64,000 nucleotides of DNA from Arthrobacter koreensis (GTDB lineage: Bacteria > Actinomycetota > Actinomycetes > Actinomycetales > Micrococcaceae). Position numbers and translations under genes: made by a program. This document shows, in pieces, positions 7,459 through 16,958 of this stretch. The stretch lies in the NCBI RefSeq assembly GCF_009193255.1, contig NZ_WACG01000003.1, positions 62,001-126,000 of the forward strand. The letters run 5' to 3'. The first letter of the stretch is position 1. Each line of letters starts with the position of its first letter. The notes beneath the pieces were generated by a model. It had not been told where the DNA came from. It worked only from the letters and a program-made list of their open reading frames with translations, and did no database searches.

Positions 7459-8070
7459 TTAGTCGAACTGCGGGTCCTCTGTGCGGCTGCGCTTGATCTC
7501 GAAGAAGTGCGGGTTCGAGGCCAGCGCGAGAGCCCCGTCGAACATTTTCCCGGCTTCCTCGCCGCGCGGGATCCGGGTCAGCACCGGACCGAAGAAGGCC
7601 GTGCCGTTGAAAGCGACCACCGGGGTTCCGACGTCGTCGCCCACCTTGTCGATCGCTTCCTGGTGCGAGGCACGCAGCTGGGTGTCGAACTTATCCGTGG
7701 CGGCGACGTCGGCCAGGTCGGCCGGCAGGCCTGCCTCGGCGAGGGACTCCACGATGACTGCGTCATAGTCCTTCATCCCCTGGACGTGGATGCGGGTGCC
7801 CATGGCGTCGTAGAGCTTCTTGATGTTCTCCGGGCCATGCAGTTCTGCTGCCGCGATGATGACGCGGACCGGACCCCAGGCCTTGTCGATCCGTGCACGG
7901 TAATCCTCGGCTAGGTCACGGCCTTCGTTGAGCACGGAAAGGGACATGACGTGCCATTCGGTGCGGACGTCTCGAACCTGCTCGACTTCGCCCATCCAGC
8001 GTGAGGTCACCCAGGCGAACGGGCAGGTGGGATCGAACCAGAAATCGGCAACAGCAGTATTTTCGGGCAC
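7459..8070 (-). CDS. DsbA-family protein, mycothiol-dependent nitroreductase Rv2466c-like
   Basis: Thioredoxin-fold protein of 203 residues. The active-site region reads [16 protein letters not shown]. It aligns with Rv2466c of M. tuberculosis, which has CPWC; here the second cysteine is alanine (CPFA), leaving a single redox cysteine. The cis-Pro region [10 protein letters not shown] follows near residue 150. I chose the GTG start because GAGGAG precedes it; an ATG 14 codons upstream lacks this. From family knowledge it probably works with mycothiol on oxidised or electrophilic substrates. The neighbouring clp genes match the mycobacterial region that includes Rv2466c. Confidence 0.85.
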   Translation of the reverse strand: MPENTAVADFWFDPTCPFAWVTSRWMGEVEQVRDVRTEWHVMSLSVLNEGRDLAEDYRARIDKAWGPVRVIIAAAELHGPENIKKLYDAMGTRIHVQGMKDYDAVIVESLAEAGLPADLADVAATDKFDTQLRASHQEAIDKVGDDVGTPVVAFNGTAFFGPVLTRIPRGEEAGKMFDGALALASNPHFFEIKRSRTEDPQFD

Positions 8071-8135
8071 AGGCTTACTCCTCGTTAAGAATCGGTGCGG
8101 ACCGGAAATCATGTCCCACTTGCGCCAGCGCGCAA

Positions 8136-9428
8136 TCAGGCTGACTTATTCCGGCGCTTCGCAATGACGTCGTGGGAAATGAGCGTCGGTTCGGCCTTCT
8201 CCGTGACCGCCTCAGGGGTGATCACCACACGGGCAATGTCCTCGCGGCTGGGGAGATCGAACATCACCGGCAGCAGGACTTCCTCCAGGATGGCGCGCAG
8301 TCCGCGTGCGCCGGTTCCGCGGCCCAGGGCCTGGTCCGCAATGGCGTCCAGTGCCTCCGGTTCAAAGACCAGCTCCACGCCGTCGAGCTGGAACATCTTC
8401 TGGAACTGCTTGACCAGCGCATTCTTCGGCTCGGTGAGGATCTGGATCAGCGCCTTGCGGTCCAGGTTGGACACGGTGGTGATGACGGGGAGGCGGCCGA
8501 TGAATTCGGGGATCAGGCCAAACTTCAGCAGGTCTTCGGGCATGACGTCCGCGTAGGAGTCCGTGTCCTTGCTGGTCTCGTTCAGCGGGGCACCGAAGCC
8601 GATGCCCTTGCGGCCCGAGCGGGACCCGATGATTTCCTCGAGGCCGGCAAAGGCACCGGCCACGATGAAGAGGACATTCGTGGTGTCGATCTGAATGAAT
8701 TCCTGGTGCGGGTGCTTCCGTCCGCCCTGCGGCGGTACGGAGGCCACGGTGCCTTCAAGGATCTTCAGCAGGGCCTGCTGGACACCCTCACCCGAGACAT
8801 CACGGGTGATGGAGGGGTTTTCACTCTTACGGGAAATCTTGTCGATCTCGTCGATGTAGATGATTCCCTGCTCGGCCTTCTTGACGTCATAGTCAGCAGC
8901 CTGGATGAGCTTGAGAAGGATGTTTTCAACGTCCTCGCCCACATAGCCTGCCTCGGTCAGGGCCGTCGCGTCCGCAACGGCGAACGGGACGTTCAGCCTG
9001 CGGGCCAGGGTCTGTGCGAGGTAGGTCTTGCCGCAGCCTGTGGGACCGATCAGCAGGATGTTGGACTTGCCAATCTCCACGTCCTCGGTGCCGACGGCGT
9101 CGCTGAGGTTGGCCGTGGAACGGCTGGCGTGGCCGGACTGGATGCGCTTGTAGTGGTTGTACACGGCGACGGCGAGGGAACGCTTTGCGGGTTCCTGGCC
9201 GATCACGTACTCCTGCAGGGAGTCGAAGATCTCCCGTGGCTTCGGCAGGACAAAGGAGTCACCTTCAGCAGTCTCCGAAAGCTCTTCCTCGATGATCTCG
9301 TTGCAGAGTTCGATGCACTCGTCGCAGATGTAAACGCCGGGACCGGCGATCAGCTTGCGCACCTGTTTCTGGCTCTTTCCGCAGAAAGAGCACTTAAGCA
9401 GATCTGTGCTCTCACCAATGCGAGCCAT
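8136..9428 (-). CDS. clpX: ATP-dependent Clp protease ATP-binding subunit ClpX
   Basis: AAA+ unfoldase of 430 residues that feeds substrates to ClpP. The N-terminal zinc-binding domain has cysteines 13, 16, 35 and 38. Walker A GPTGCGKT is at 128-135, the GYVG pore loop at 161-164, and Walker B (IIYIDEID) at 189-196. The C-terminal small AAA domain follows ([20 protein letters not shown]). It lies downstream of clpP1 and clpP2 in the same direction, after a 235-base gap that holds a hairpin, so it may have its own promoter. Confidence 0.97.
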   Translation of the reverse strand: MARIGESTDLLKCSFCGKSQKQVRKLIAGPGVYICDECIELCNEIIEEELSETAEGDSFVLPKPREIFDSLQEYVIGQEPAKRSLAVAVYNHYKRIQSGHASRSTANLSDAVGTEDVEIGKSNILLIGPTGCGKTYLAQTLARRLNVPFAVADATALTEAGYVGEDVENILLKLIQAADYDVKKAEQGIIYIDEIDKISRKSENPSITRDVSGEGVQQALLKILEGTVASVPPQGGRKHPHQEFIQIDTTNVLFIVAGAFAGLEEIIGSRSGRKGIGFGAPLNETSKDTDSYADVMPEDLLKFGLIPEFIGRLPVITTVSNLDRKALIQILTEPKNALVKQFQKMFQLDGVELVFEPEALDAIADQALGRGTGARGLRAILEEVLLPVMFDLPSREDIARVVITPEAVTEKAEPTLISHDVIAKRRNKSA

Positions 9429-9615
9429 AATTCAGTCCCCTTTAGATGGTCCTCGTCAGGCGGGCGCCGTGCCGAAGAAAAAACGTGCCGGAAGGAAAAC
9501 CATGCCAGTCAACCATGATCCACTCTAGGACACTTGGGTGAGGTAATCAGCAATTTCGGGCCCGTGGTGCGGCTTTTTACTTGCCGCCTGCACGCGCCCT
9601 GCCGCCCCAGACAGC

Positions 9616-9653
9616 ACAGCCGTCCCCGTCCATGTCTGGGCGGGGACGGCTGT
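9616..9653 (-). terminator. hairpin between clpP2 and clpX
   Basis: Inverted repeat ACAGCCGTCCCCG / CGGGGACGGCTGT (arms 9616-9628 and 9641-9653) immediately after the clpP2 stop. There is no T-run, so it may terminate partially or act as an mRNA 3'-end stabiliser. Confidence 0.55.
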
Positions 9654-9663
9654 CATGATCCTG

Positions 9664-10335
9664 CTAGCCCTTGTTGATTGCCGGTGTCTTGATCTTGCGG
9701 GAGTCGAGGACCTGGTCAATCAGCCCGTATTCCAGGGCGGACGCTGCGGTGAGAATCTTGTCCCGCTCGATGTCCCGGTTGACTTCCTCCGACGTCTTGT
9801 TCGAGTGCAGTGCCAGGGTGTCCTCGAGCCAGGTACGCATGCGCATCACCTCGGCGGCCTGGATTTCGAGGTCCGAGGCCTGTCCGCGCTCTCCGCCGCC
9901 GAGTGCCGGCTGGTGGATCAGCACACGCGCGTTCGGCAGGGCAAGACGCTTGCCGGGGGTTCCGGCTGCAAGCAGGACGGCTGCCGCGCTTGCGGCCTGG
10001 CCCAGGCAGACGGTCTGAATCTCGGGACGGATGTACTGCATCGTGTCGTAGATGGCAGTCATAGCCGTGAAGGAGCCACCGGGCGAATTGATGTACAGCG
10101 TGATGTCGCGGTCCGGATCGGTGGACTCCAGGACCAGCAGCTGGGCCATGATGTCATCCGCTGAGGCGTCGTCCACCTGCACGCCGAGGAAGATGATGCG
10201 GTCCTCGAAGAGCTTGGTGTACGGGTCCTGGCGCTTGAAGCCGTAGGGCGTGCGCTCCTCGAACTGCGGCAGTACGTAGCGGCTGGACGGCATCTGCGGT
10301 GCCATGCTGCCCGGGGTTCCAAAATTGTGGTTCAT
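9664..10335 (-). CDS. clpP2: ATP-dependent Clp protease proteolytic subunit ClpP2
   Basis: Serine protease subunit of 223 residues. The catalytic triad is Ser116 (GQAASAAA), His141 ([10 protein letters not shown]) and Asp192. The proline- and methionine-rich N-terminus before [13 protein letters not shown] is typical of actinobacterial ClpP2. The ATG at 10335 has AGGAG eight bases upstream; longer frame extensions are not needed. It forms a mixed two-ring protease with ClpP1 and is co-directional with clpP1, 47 bases downstream, so both are probably one operon. Confidence 0.95.
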   Translation of the reverse strand: MNHNFGTPGSMAPQMPSSRYVLPQFEERTPYGFKRQDPYTKLFEDRIIFLGVQVDDASADDIMAQLLVLESTDPDRDITLYINSPGGSFTAMTAIYDTMQYIRPEIQTVCLGQAASAAAVLLAAGTPGKRLALPNARVLIHQPALGGGERGQASDLEIQAAEVMRMRTWLEDTLALHSNKTSEEVNRDIERDKILTAASALEYGLIDQVLDSRKIKTPAINKG

Positions 10336-10382
10336 TGCTTTACTCCTGAAGTCTGTGGTGCGCTGGCCGGCTGGGAGCTGGA

Positions 10383-11024
10383 CTAGTCCTGCTCGCCGTC
10401 CTGGTCCTGGTTGGTTCCGCCGCCGCCGGTGACGCCGCCGGCATGAGCGGAGATCTTGTCGAAGAAGCCGTAAGCCAGGCCCTCTTCTGCGGTGAACCAC
10501 TTGTCGCGGTCATTGTCCTTCAGGATCTGCTCAACGGTCTGTCCGGTCTGCTCGGCAGTGAGCTCGGCCATGACCTGCTTCATGTGCAGGATCAGTTCTG
10601 CCTGGATCCGGATGTCCGAGGCGGTGCCGCCGATGCCGCCCGACGGCTGGTGCATCAGGATGCGGGCGTGCGGGGTTGCGTAACGCTTGCCCTTGGTGCC
10701 GGAGGAGAGCAGGAACTGGCCCATGGAAGCAGCCAGTCCCGTGGCGACGGTGACGACGTCGTTCGGGATGAACTGCATGGTGTCGTAGATCGCCATGCCG
10801 GCAGTGACGGACCCGCCGGGAGAGTTGATGTAGAGGAAGATGTCCTTCTCCGGGTCCTCGGCTGAGAGGAGGAGAAGCTGGGAGCAGATCGCGTTGGCGT
10901 TGTCGTCCCGGACTTCCGAGCCGAGCCAGATGATCCGTTCCTTCAGCAGCCGGTTGTAGATGTAGTCATCCCGGCTGGCCGGGTCCACAGTAGCCATAGT
11001 GGGTGTGCTGGGTGCATTTGCCAT
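10383..11024 (-). CDS. clpP1: ATP-dependent Clp protease proteolytic subunit ClpP1
   Basis: Proteolytic subunit of 213 residues. The triad is Ser100 (GLAASMGQ), His125 (ILMHQPSGG) and Asp174 ([11 protein letters not shown]). A glycine-rich acidic tail ends the protein ([18 protein letters not shown]). I took the ATG at 11024 because the conserved ClpP core begins about 20 residues later, and the frame upstream is arginine/proline-rich and unlike ClpP. A ClgR-like box sits about 140 bases upstream. It is first in the clpP1-clpP2 pair, needed for a functional actinobacterial ClpP complex. Confidence 0.95.
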   Translation of the reverse strand: MANAPSTPTMATVDPASRDDYIYNRLLKERIIWLGSEVRDDNANAICSQLLLLSAEDPEKDIFLYINSPGGSVTAGMAIYDTMQFIPNDVVTVATGLAASMGQFLLSSGTKGKRYATPHARILMHQPSGGIGGTASDIRIQAELILHMKQVMAELTAEQTGQTVEQILKDNDRDKWFTAEEGLAYGFFDKISAHAGGVTGGGGTNQDQDGEQD

Positions 11025-11155
11025 ACTGAGTGACCTCTCGCTCTGGCGGAGAGGGTCTGGTTTTGGTGCCCTTGATGCACCGCCCCAGCTCCCGCCGTTT
11101 ATCTCTTCTTGGACACTAACCGTTCCCGCCGGTCTTTTGCTCCCGTTACGCGCGC

Positions 11156-11174
11156 TGTTCGCTGACGGCGCACG
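11156..11174. promoter_or_regulatory. ClgR-like operator upstream of clpP1
   Basis: The sequence TTCGCTGACGGCGCAC contains CGC-N5-GCG at 11160-11170 and matches the core CGCYNANRGCG that I recall for ClgR, the activator of clp genes in Corynebacterium and Streptomyces. Its place, about 135-150 bases before clpP1, suits an activator site. The match is by eye from memory. Confidence 0.55.
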
Positions 11175-11231
11175 TTGCCGGGGCGGGGCGCGGGGCGGGC
11201 TGAATGCGCCGCTGGCTGGTGCCTTTAACGG

Positions 11232-11265
11232 GATGGAGCACCGCAGCATGCTGCGGTGCTCCATC
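11232..11265. terminator. perfect 34-bp palindrome between tig and clpP1
   Basis: A perfect palindrome with no spacer (centre GCATGC), starting GATGGAGCACCGCAGCA. It lies between the tig stop and the clpP1 promoter. As RNA it would fold into a long hairpin and may end tig transcription, though no T-run follows. As DNA it could be a protein-binding site. Confidence 0.6.
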
Positions 11266-11301
11266 TCGCTGCGCCCGGAAAACGTCCCGGGCAGCCAGCG
11301 G

Positions 11302-12648
11302 CTATGCCTTTTCTTCGCTGGCCTCTTCCGTGGCTTCAGCGGCTGCTTCTTCGCCTTCCGGACGCACGAAGGCGGTCAGGTCGACGTCGGCACCGGTGGT
11401 GTCGGTGACCTTCGCCAGTTCCAGGACCTTGGCAAGGGCCTTGCGGCGGCGGACTTCGCCAACCATCATCGGGACCTGGCCGCCCTGATCGATGAGCTGG
11501 GCGAACTGGTTCGGATCCATGCCGTACTGGCCGGCCATGGAAACGATGTAGTCGATGAGCTCGTTCTGGTTGACGCCGACTTCTTCCTTGTCAGCAACGG
11601 CGTCGAGGATGATCTCGTTCTTGAACGCCTGCTCGGTGTTCTCGCGGATCTCGGCGCGGTGTTCTTCGGTGTCGTGGTCTTCACCGGCCGCATGTGCCGA
11701 CTCGGAGTTGAAGTGCTGGTCCAGCTGCTCTTCGATGACGGACTCCGGAACCGGAACCTCGATCATTTCGAGGAGCTTCTCGAGGACCTTGTCGCGGGCT
11801 TCAACGCCCTGCTCCATGACCTTGGCTTCGGCAGCGCGCTTGGCCAGGTCTTCGCGCAGTTCAGCGATGGTGTCGAATTCGCTGGCCAGCTGCGCGAAGT
11901 CATCATTGGCCTCGGGAAGCTCGCGCTCCTTGACGGCCTTGACGGTGACGGTGACCTCGGCGTCGGCGCCTGCGTGCTCGCCGCCTGCAAGCTTCGTGGT
12001 GAAGGTGGCGGATTCGTCGGTGGAGAGGCCGGTGACGGCTTCGTCCATTCCTTCGAGCATGGTTCCGGCGCCTACCTGGTAGGACAGATCCGAAGCGGAG
12101 TCGACCTCTTCGCTGTCGACCTTGGCAACCAGGTCCATGGTGAGGAAGTCATTTTCAGCCGCCGGACGGTCGACGCTCTTGAGGGTGCCGAAGCGGCCGC
12201 GCAGCTCTTCGAGGGCCTTTTCAATGTCCGCGTCGCTGGCTTCGGCGGGCTCAACGGTGACCTCGATGCCGGCGTAGTCCGGAAGCTCGATTTCGGGACG
12301 GATGTCCAGCTCTACGTTGAAGACCAGCTGGCCCTCGTCGGAGGTGGGGTCCGGAACTTCGCTGATCTCGACCTCAGGGCGGCTCAGCGGACGGATGCCC
12401 GTCTCCTGGACTGCTGCCTGGTAGAAACCGTTCAGGCCGTCGTTGATGGCGGTTTCGAGGACGTAGCCGCGGCCAACGCGCTGATCGATGAGCTTGTTGG
12501 GGACCTTGCCCTTGCGGAAGCCGGGGACCTGCACCTGGGTGGCGATGGTCTTGTAGGCCTCGTCGATGCTCGGCTTCAATTCCTCAAGCGGAACTTCTAC
12601 GTTGAGCTTTACCCGCGTGGGTGTGAGGTTTTCTACAGCGCTCTTCAC
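11302..12648 (-). CDS. tig: trigger factor (ribosome-associated chaperone, peptidyl-prolyl isomerase)
   Basis: Protein of 448 residues that binds nascent chains at the ribosome exit. The N-terminal ribosome-binding domain holds [17 protein letters not shown], the signature loop. A FKBP-like PPIase domain follows (about 150-245, including [16 protein letters not shown]), and then the helical C-terminal arms, ending in a glutamate/alanine-rich tail. I chose GTG at 12648 (VKSAVENL), preceded by CAGGAGAA, over an upstream ATG. It lies next to clpP1/clpP2, as in mycobacteria. Confidence 0.95.
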   Translation of the reverse strand: MKSAVENLTPTRVKLNVEVPLEELKPSIDEAYKTIATQVQVPGFRKGKVPNKLIDQRVGRGYVLETAINDGLNGFYQAAVQETGIRPLSRPEVEISEVPDPTSDEGQLVFNVELDIRPEIELPDYAGIEVTVEPAEASDADIEKALEELRGRFGTLKSVDRPAAENDFLTMDLVAKVDSEEVDSASDLSYQVGAGTMLEGMDEAVTGLSTDESATFTTKLAGGEHAGADAEVTVTVKAVKERELPEANDDFAQLASEFDTIAELREDLAKRAAEAKVMEQGVEARDKVLEKLLEMIEVPVPESVIEEQLDQHFNSESAHAAGEDHDTEEHRAEIRENTEQAFKNEIILDAVADKEEVGVNQNELIDYIVSMAGQYGMDPNQFAQLIDQGGQVPMMVGEVRRRKALAKVLELAKVTDTTGADVDLTAFVRPEGEEAAAEATEEASEEKA

Positions 12649-12703
12649 AGCGTTAGTTCTCCTGAGGGTTCTGGGGTTGGTCTGCACCGTCGTTTATACA
12701 GAG

Positions 12704-12777
12704 TCGGGGTGACAGGATTTGAACCTGCGACTTCCTGCTCCCAAAGCAGGCGCTCTTCCAAGCTGAGCTACACCCCG
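12704..12777 (-). tRNA. tRNA-Pro (anticodon TGG)
   Basis: 74-nt cloverleaf on the minus strand. The acceptor stem is CGGGGTG/CACCCCG with discriminator A, and the anticodon loop is TTTGGGA in a perfect CCTGC/GCAGG stem. The T-arm reads GGTTTGAATCC. CCA is not encoded. Confidence 0.97.
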
Positions 12778-12927
12778 TCAGTGCACCTGACAGCCTACCG
12801 GCATTGACTTCCACATGCACAATTCCGAGGCGCCGAGACCCTCCGCTGACCCGTCAGGAAGGAGGGAAGCCGCCGATTATTCATCCTCCGAATTACCGTG
12901 CTAAGGTAAATCCTGCCTTACGGCGCC

Positions 12928-13001
12928 GGGGATGTAGCTCAATGGTAGAGCCTCAGTCTTCCAAACTGATTACGCGGGTTCGATTCCCGTCATCCCCTCC
13001 A
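12928..13001 (+). tRNA. tRNA-Gly (anticodon TCC)
   Basis: The acceptor stem is GGGGATG/CATCCCC with discriminator T and encoded CCA (12999-13001). The anticodon loop is CTTCCAA in a TCAGT/ACTGA stem, and the T-loop is GGTTCGATTCC. It is divergent from tRNA-Pro. Confidence 0.97.
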
Positions 13002-13094
13002 CGGAATTATTCCGCACAGGCTCCCGTTCCACCACCGAGACCAATGGTTACCGGAGGTGGACCGGGGGCCTTTTTCGTGCCCGCCGAGGCCTGG

Positions 13095-13985
13095 TTAACC
13101 GGCCTGGCAAAAAGGGCACCAGTAGAGTTTGCGCGCCGCCATCTCCGTCAGGGCAATGTCCGTGCCGCAGATCCGGCACGGCAGGCCCTGGCGCTTGTAC
13201 ACGTAATGGGCCTCCGAGACCGGAACCGGCTCAGCCTGGTCACTCCGGTCCCCGGGAAGGGTCGTCACAATGCGGCCCTGCGCAACGCCGTCGGCCATGA
13301 CATCGACGATGTCGTTCCAGAGTGCGTGCGCCTGTTCCGGCTGCACGGACCTTCCCGTCGTCCACGGAGAGATGCGCTGCCGGAAAAGCACCTCGGCCCG
13401 GTAGACGTTGCCCACCCCCGCCAGGACTTCCTGGTTCATCAGCAGCGCAGCTATGGGCGACCCTCGGCTGGCTAGACGACGGGCGAAGTCCTCGGCACCG
13501 TCCTTGGCCTGCTGCAGCGGATCAGGACCCAGCCGTTGCAGCACCACGTGCCGTTCCGCGTCCGTTATGACTTCGCACGCCGTCGGCCCGCGCAGGTCCG
13601 CCCAGCCATGGGGCGAGACCAGGCGCACCCGGACGGCCCCCTTGGGCGGTGGCGGACCGGTGTAGGTGCCCAAGCCGCCGTCGTCCGGGGCTTCCTGCTC
13701 CCCCACCCGGCGCGGGGCACCAATGCTTGAGGCGCCGCGGAAAGACTCATCCCCGCCGAAATCGAAGGCACCGTACAGCCCCAGATGGATCCGCAGGAAC
13801 AGGTCGTTGTCGAACTCGAGGAAGAGCTGCTTGCCGTGCGCCTGCGCTCCGGTCAGGACATGACCGTCCAGCCGCGCGGCGCCGGCCGCGAAACGGCCCT
13901 GGGGGCTGGAAACCTGCAGCGCCTGCCCGGCGAACACCGAAGTGAACTGCCGGGCAAGGCGGTGGATCGAATGCCCTTCAGGCAT
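13095..13985 (-). CDS. Fpg/Nei-family DNA glycosylase
   Basis: Base-excision repair glycosylase/AP lyase of 296 residues. It begins MPEGHS, the catalytic Pro-Glu N-terminus of the Nei-type branch (Pro2 acts as nucleophile after Met removal). A helix-two-turn-helix segment (LLMNQEVLAGVGNVYRAEVLFR) lies near residue 175. A C-terminal zinc finger with two CxxC pairs (CRICG ... CPFC) closes the protein. The start codon overlaps the rpiB stop, so the two are translationally coupled. Position next to rpiB matches Rv2464c/Rv2465c, supporting a Nei1-like function. Confidence 0.9.
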   Translation of the reverse strand: MPEGHSIHRLARQFTSVFAGQALQVSSPQGRFAAGAARLDGHVLTGAQAHGKQLFLEFDNDLFLRIHLGLYGAFDFGGDESFRGASSIGAPRRVGEQEAPDDGGLGTYTGPPPPKGAVRVRLVSPHGWADLRGPTACEVITDAERHVVLQRLGPDPLQQAKDGAEDFARRLASRGSPIAALLMNQEVLAGVGNVYRAEVLFRQRISPWTTGRSVQPEQAHALWNDIVDVMADGVAQGRIVTTLPGDRSDQAEPVPVSEAHYVYKRQGLPCRICGTDIALTEMAARKLYWCPFCQAG

Positions 13986-14461
13986 TAGTGCGCTGCGATG
14001 GTGCCGTTGGCTTCAAATTCGGCGATCTGCGCGATCCGGCGAACGTGACGCTCGGCTCGGCTGAAGGGTTCGGCAAGGAACGCCTCGATGATTTCAGTTG
14101 CCTCAGGCAGTGAATGCTGCCGTCCGCCGACAGCGACGACGTTCGCGTCATTGTGCTGGCGTGCCAGACGGGCGGTGTCCAGATTCCAGGCCAGGGCGGC
14201 ACGGATGCCGTGGACCTTGTTCGCGGCGATCTGCTCGCCGTTGCCGGAGCCGCCCAGGACAATGCCCAAGGCTTCGATCCCGGCCTCCTGGTCGGCCACC
14301 ACGGCCTTTGCGGCGTCGATGCAGAAGCCGGGGTAGTCGTCCTCGGCGTCGTACTCCTTGGGCCCGTGGTCTACGACGTCGTAGCCCGCGGCTGCAAGGT
14401 GTTCCTGGAGGTGGGCGCTGAGTTCAAGTCCGGCGTGGTCGGTGGCGATGTGGACGCGCAT
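13985..14461 (-). CDS. rpiB: ribose-5-phosphate isomerase B
   Basis: Pentose-phosphate isomerase of 158 residues interconverting ribose-5-phosphate and ribulose-5-phosphate. It contains the DHAG phosphate-binding start (residues 8-11), GGSGNGEQIAANK near residue 70-80, and NDANVVAVGGR. The E. coli enzyme uses a cysteine base at the GTG/SGIG loop. Here the loop is GSGNGEQ as in M. tuberculosis RpiB, where a glutamate acts as base (established for that enzyme), so this is the glutamate type. Its stop overlaps the ATG of the glycosylase gene by one base. Confidence 0.93.
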   Translation of the reverse strand: MRVHIATDHAGLELSAHLQEHLAAAGYDVVDHGPKEYDAEDDYPGFCIDAAKAVVADQEAGIEALGIVLGGSGNGEQIAANKVHGIRAALAWNLDTARLARQHNDANVVAVGGRQHSLPEATEIIEAFLAEPFSRAERHVRRIAQIAEFEANGTIAAH

Positions 14462-14687
14462 GATTTCCGTTCATAGATATAGGTTTGTTTCAACTGCCGG
14501 CTTTAGCTTAACTTTTTTGGCACTCCAGCCCCCAAACGTGTAACGCTAACCGCACGTCTGCCGATACCAGAGAGTGCAAGTGGTTTCGCTGGGAACGAGT
14601 CTCGTCCGTCGGCAGGTCCGGCATTGGAGGTTCCCGGCGGAACCACGTCCACTGCCCCGCGCCGTTTAGCTATGCAAGGATTCACCA

Positions 14688-16835
14688 TTGAAAACCGGAA
14701 AACTCGCCCTTCTGGCAACGCTGACCGGGGCCCTGGTCTTTGGCGGACTGACGCCTGCAGGGGCGGTAGACAGGGAACCCGTCCCTCTGCCGTCCATGTC
14801 AGAACAGTCTCCAGAAACGGCGCTCGTTAGCCCCGAAGAAGGGGGATCGCCATCGGACATGGCTACGGTTGCGCCTTCCCCCGCAATCACCGACCCGGAG
14901 CCGGAAACCAGCGAATCGGCGCTGCCTCCAAGCGCCCCTGTTTCTCCCAGCCCGGAAGACCCTGACGGTTCCGACGATGATGCAGACGATGGCTACGAAT
15001 ACGTTCCAGTGGGCGAAGGGCATGTAGTTCCAGGGCCCGATACTCCTCTCATAACCGAACCTGATGGCAGCGTACGTTCCGCCGTCGAGACCGAGCACGA
15101 AGACGTGGACCCGATGCTGGCCAGAGGCGGTGCAGCCAGCATGCTTGGAGCGCAGTCTCGGGCAGGCAACATCCGGGTCACCCTCGTACGGGCAACGATT
15201 CCCGGCTATGGCACCCCGGTCGACCTGTCTGCTGCCCGGAACGCAGTCGCATCCTCCAGCGCCTACTGGCAGACGATGTCCAACGGCCGTTTGTCGATGT
15301 CAGTGGCCAGCGAAAAGGTGCACTACTCCTCGTCCGTAAGCGCCAGCGATGACTACTCAACCATGATGAACAAGCTTGCACGTGAGCTGAAATGGGTAGA
15401 CAACCCGTACACGGCTCTGGTCGTCTTTGTACCGACCGCTGACCTGCGTTCGGGAGGATTCGGTGGGATTCTCGGCGGGGGCTGGACTGTGGGCGGCACA
15501 TCGGGTCGGATCTTGATGCCTAAGCCTTCGAACTTCACGGACAACGTGGTGACCCACGAGTTTGGTCACCTTCTGGGTCTCCTACATGCCAATAGTCTCC
15601 AGTGCTCCAACGGACGTTCCGACGTCGCCGGCGGTTCGAACGGCCGATGGGTTGATGGAGCCTGTTCAAGTCGAGAGTACGGCGATACAACCGACCTCAT
15701 GGGTTCGGCGCAGTATTACCATCCAGTGATTAATTCTTACTTCTGGGAGGCTGGAGGATTCGGTCGCGGTAACGAAATCCGAAAGGTAGGGGCAGTCCGC
15801 TCGCCCCAGACTTATACGCTGACCCCCTGGGGCGGCACAGCGTCCAACCGTGCCGTCAAGTTCAACGACCCGATTTCCGGAGACGCCTACTATCTGGAGC
15901 TCCGTCAACCGGTTGGTTACGACGCGCACCTTTCCTGGGGCAGCGCAGGCAACCGCGGGGTAAAAATCGTCAAAGCCGACGCGGCGAACTCCTGGGCGGT
16001 AAATTCCCTAGTCATTCCGCCCTCCACCAAACCCTTCCAGGGCTATTACAACAACAACCATGCGTGGCAGCAGGGCCAGACTTTCACGACCCACACCGGC
16101 ACAGCAGTTAGGATCAATTCGGTCTCGGGATCGTCCGCTTCGGTGACAATCACCCCTGGACGTATTCCCGCTTCTTTGTATTTCGATTCGGGGGCCGCGT
16201 CATATTTCGGCAGCCCAGACGACGAATTCCTCAGCTGCGACTGGAACGGTGACGGTATTGCCGAGCCCGTCACCTTCAGCCGAGGCATCTGGCAGATGAG
16301 CTCCGGCCTCACCAACAACTCAGTGGCTCTGCGTTTCCATTTCGGTGATCCGGGCGATCAGCCCATCTGCGGAGACTGGGACGGGGACGGAATCGACACG
16401 GTTGGTGTCTACCGCAACGGTGTTGCGTACTTGAAGAACTCCAATAGCAGCGGCATGGGCGACGGCGTCGTCGTCTTCGGTGCCAAAGGCGATAGGGCAA
16501 TTGTCGGAGACTGGAACGGCGACCGGTACGACACCCTTGGCGTTGCCCGCGGAGAGGGTGCCGCGAAGCGCTTCTACCTCACAAACAGCAATATCCGGGC
16601 AACCACAGACGGCGCATTCCTCTTCGGCAACGCGACGGACATTCCAGTGGCCGGCGACTGGAACGGTGACGGGTTCAGCACAGTCGGCGTCAAACGGGGC
16701 AACGCCTGGTTCCTGACTGACAGTAATATCCGCCCCCTGGCGACTCAGTCCTTCCGGTACGGAAATCCTCAGGATGCTCCGATGACCGGTGAGTGGCTGA
16801 GCGGACGGGCCACCGGCGTGGGAGTTGCGCGGTAG
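14688..16835 (+). CDS. secreted metzincin-type zinc metalloprotease with five C-terminal repeats
   Basis: Exported protein of 715 residues. A signal peptide ends near residue 26 (LTPAGA). A Pro/Ser/Glu-rich acidic linker runs to about residue 110. The protease domain has HEFGHLLGLLH at 290-300 (zinc ligands His290, His294, His300, catalytic Glu291) and a later DLMGS Met-turn, as in M11/gametolysin-like metzincins. After a beta-rich domain, five repeats start at about 518, 563, 608, 657 and 702, each with D-W-N/D-G-D-G then VGV (FG-GAP/VCBS-like, probably calcium-binding); the last is degenerate. The start is TTG at 14688, with AGGA upstream. It interrupts the otherwise conserved rpiB-pepN neighbourhood, suggesting an accessory acquisition. 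Substrate unknown. Confidence 0.82.
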   Translation: MKTGKLALLATLTGALVFGGLTPAGAVDREPVPLPSMSEQSPETALVSPEEGGSPSDMATVAPSPAITDPEPETSESALPPSAPVSPSPEDPDGSDDDADDGYEYVPVGEGHVVPGPDTPLITEPDGSVRSAVETEHEDVDPMLARGGAASMLGAQSRAGNIRVTLVRATIPGYGTPVDLSAARNAVASSSAYWQTMSNGRLSMSVASEKVHYSSSVSASDDYSTMMNKLARELKWVDNPYTALVVFVPTADLRSGGFGGILGGGWTVGGTSGRILMPKPSNFTDNVVTHEFGHLLGLLHANSLQCSNGRSDVAGGSNGRWVDGACSSREYGDTTDLMGSAQYYHPVINSYFWEAGGFGRGNEIRKVGAVRSPQTYTLTPWGGTASNRAVKFNDPISGDAYYLELRQPVGYDAHLSWGSAGNRGVKIVKADAANSWAVNSLVIPPSTKPFQGYYNNNHAWQQGQTFTTHTGTAVRINSVSGSSASVTITPGRIPASLYFDSGAASYFGSPDDEFLSCDWNGDGIAEPVTFSRGIWQMSSGLTNNSVALRFHFGDPGDQPICGDWDGDGIDTVGVYRNGVAYLKNSNSSGMGDGVVVFGAKGDRAIVGDWNGDRYDTLGVARGEGAAKRFYLTNSNIRATTDGAFLFGNATDIPVAGDWNGDGFSTVGVKRGNAWFLTDSNIRPLATQSFRYGNPQDAPMTGEWLSGRATGVGVAR

Positions 16836-16899
16836 CGGTTGCCTTCCCCACTTGGCAGAACGGCCCCAAGTGAGAGATTGTTGCAATTGTTACTTTTGA

Positions 16900-16930
16900 C
16901 GCCGGTGCCCTGGACACAAGGGCACCGGCG
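16900..16930 (+). terminator. hairpin after the metalloprotease gene
   Basis: Perfect 11-bp arms (CGCCGGTGCCC at 16900-16910, GGGCACCGGCG at 16920-16930) with a 9-nt loop, 64 bases after the stop and just before pepN. It is followed by a pyrimidine-rich stretch rather than a clean T-run. Confidence 0.65.
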
Positions 16931-16958
16931 CTCTATCTCTCCTTCGAAAGGCTCTTCC

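Noticed and set aside
10999-12807. 602-residue plus-strand reading frame
   Set aside because: Antisense to tig; it also runs through tRNA-Pro and the 34-bp palindrome.
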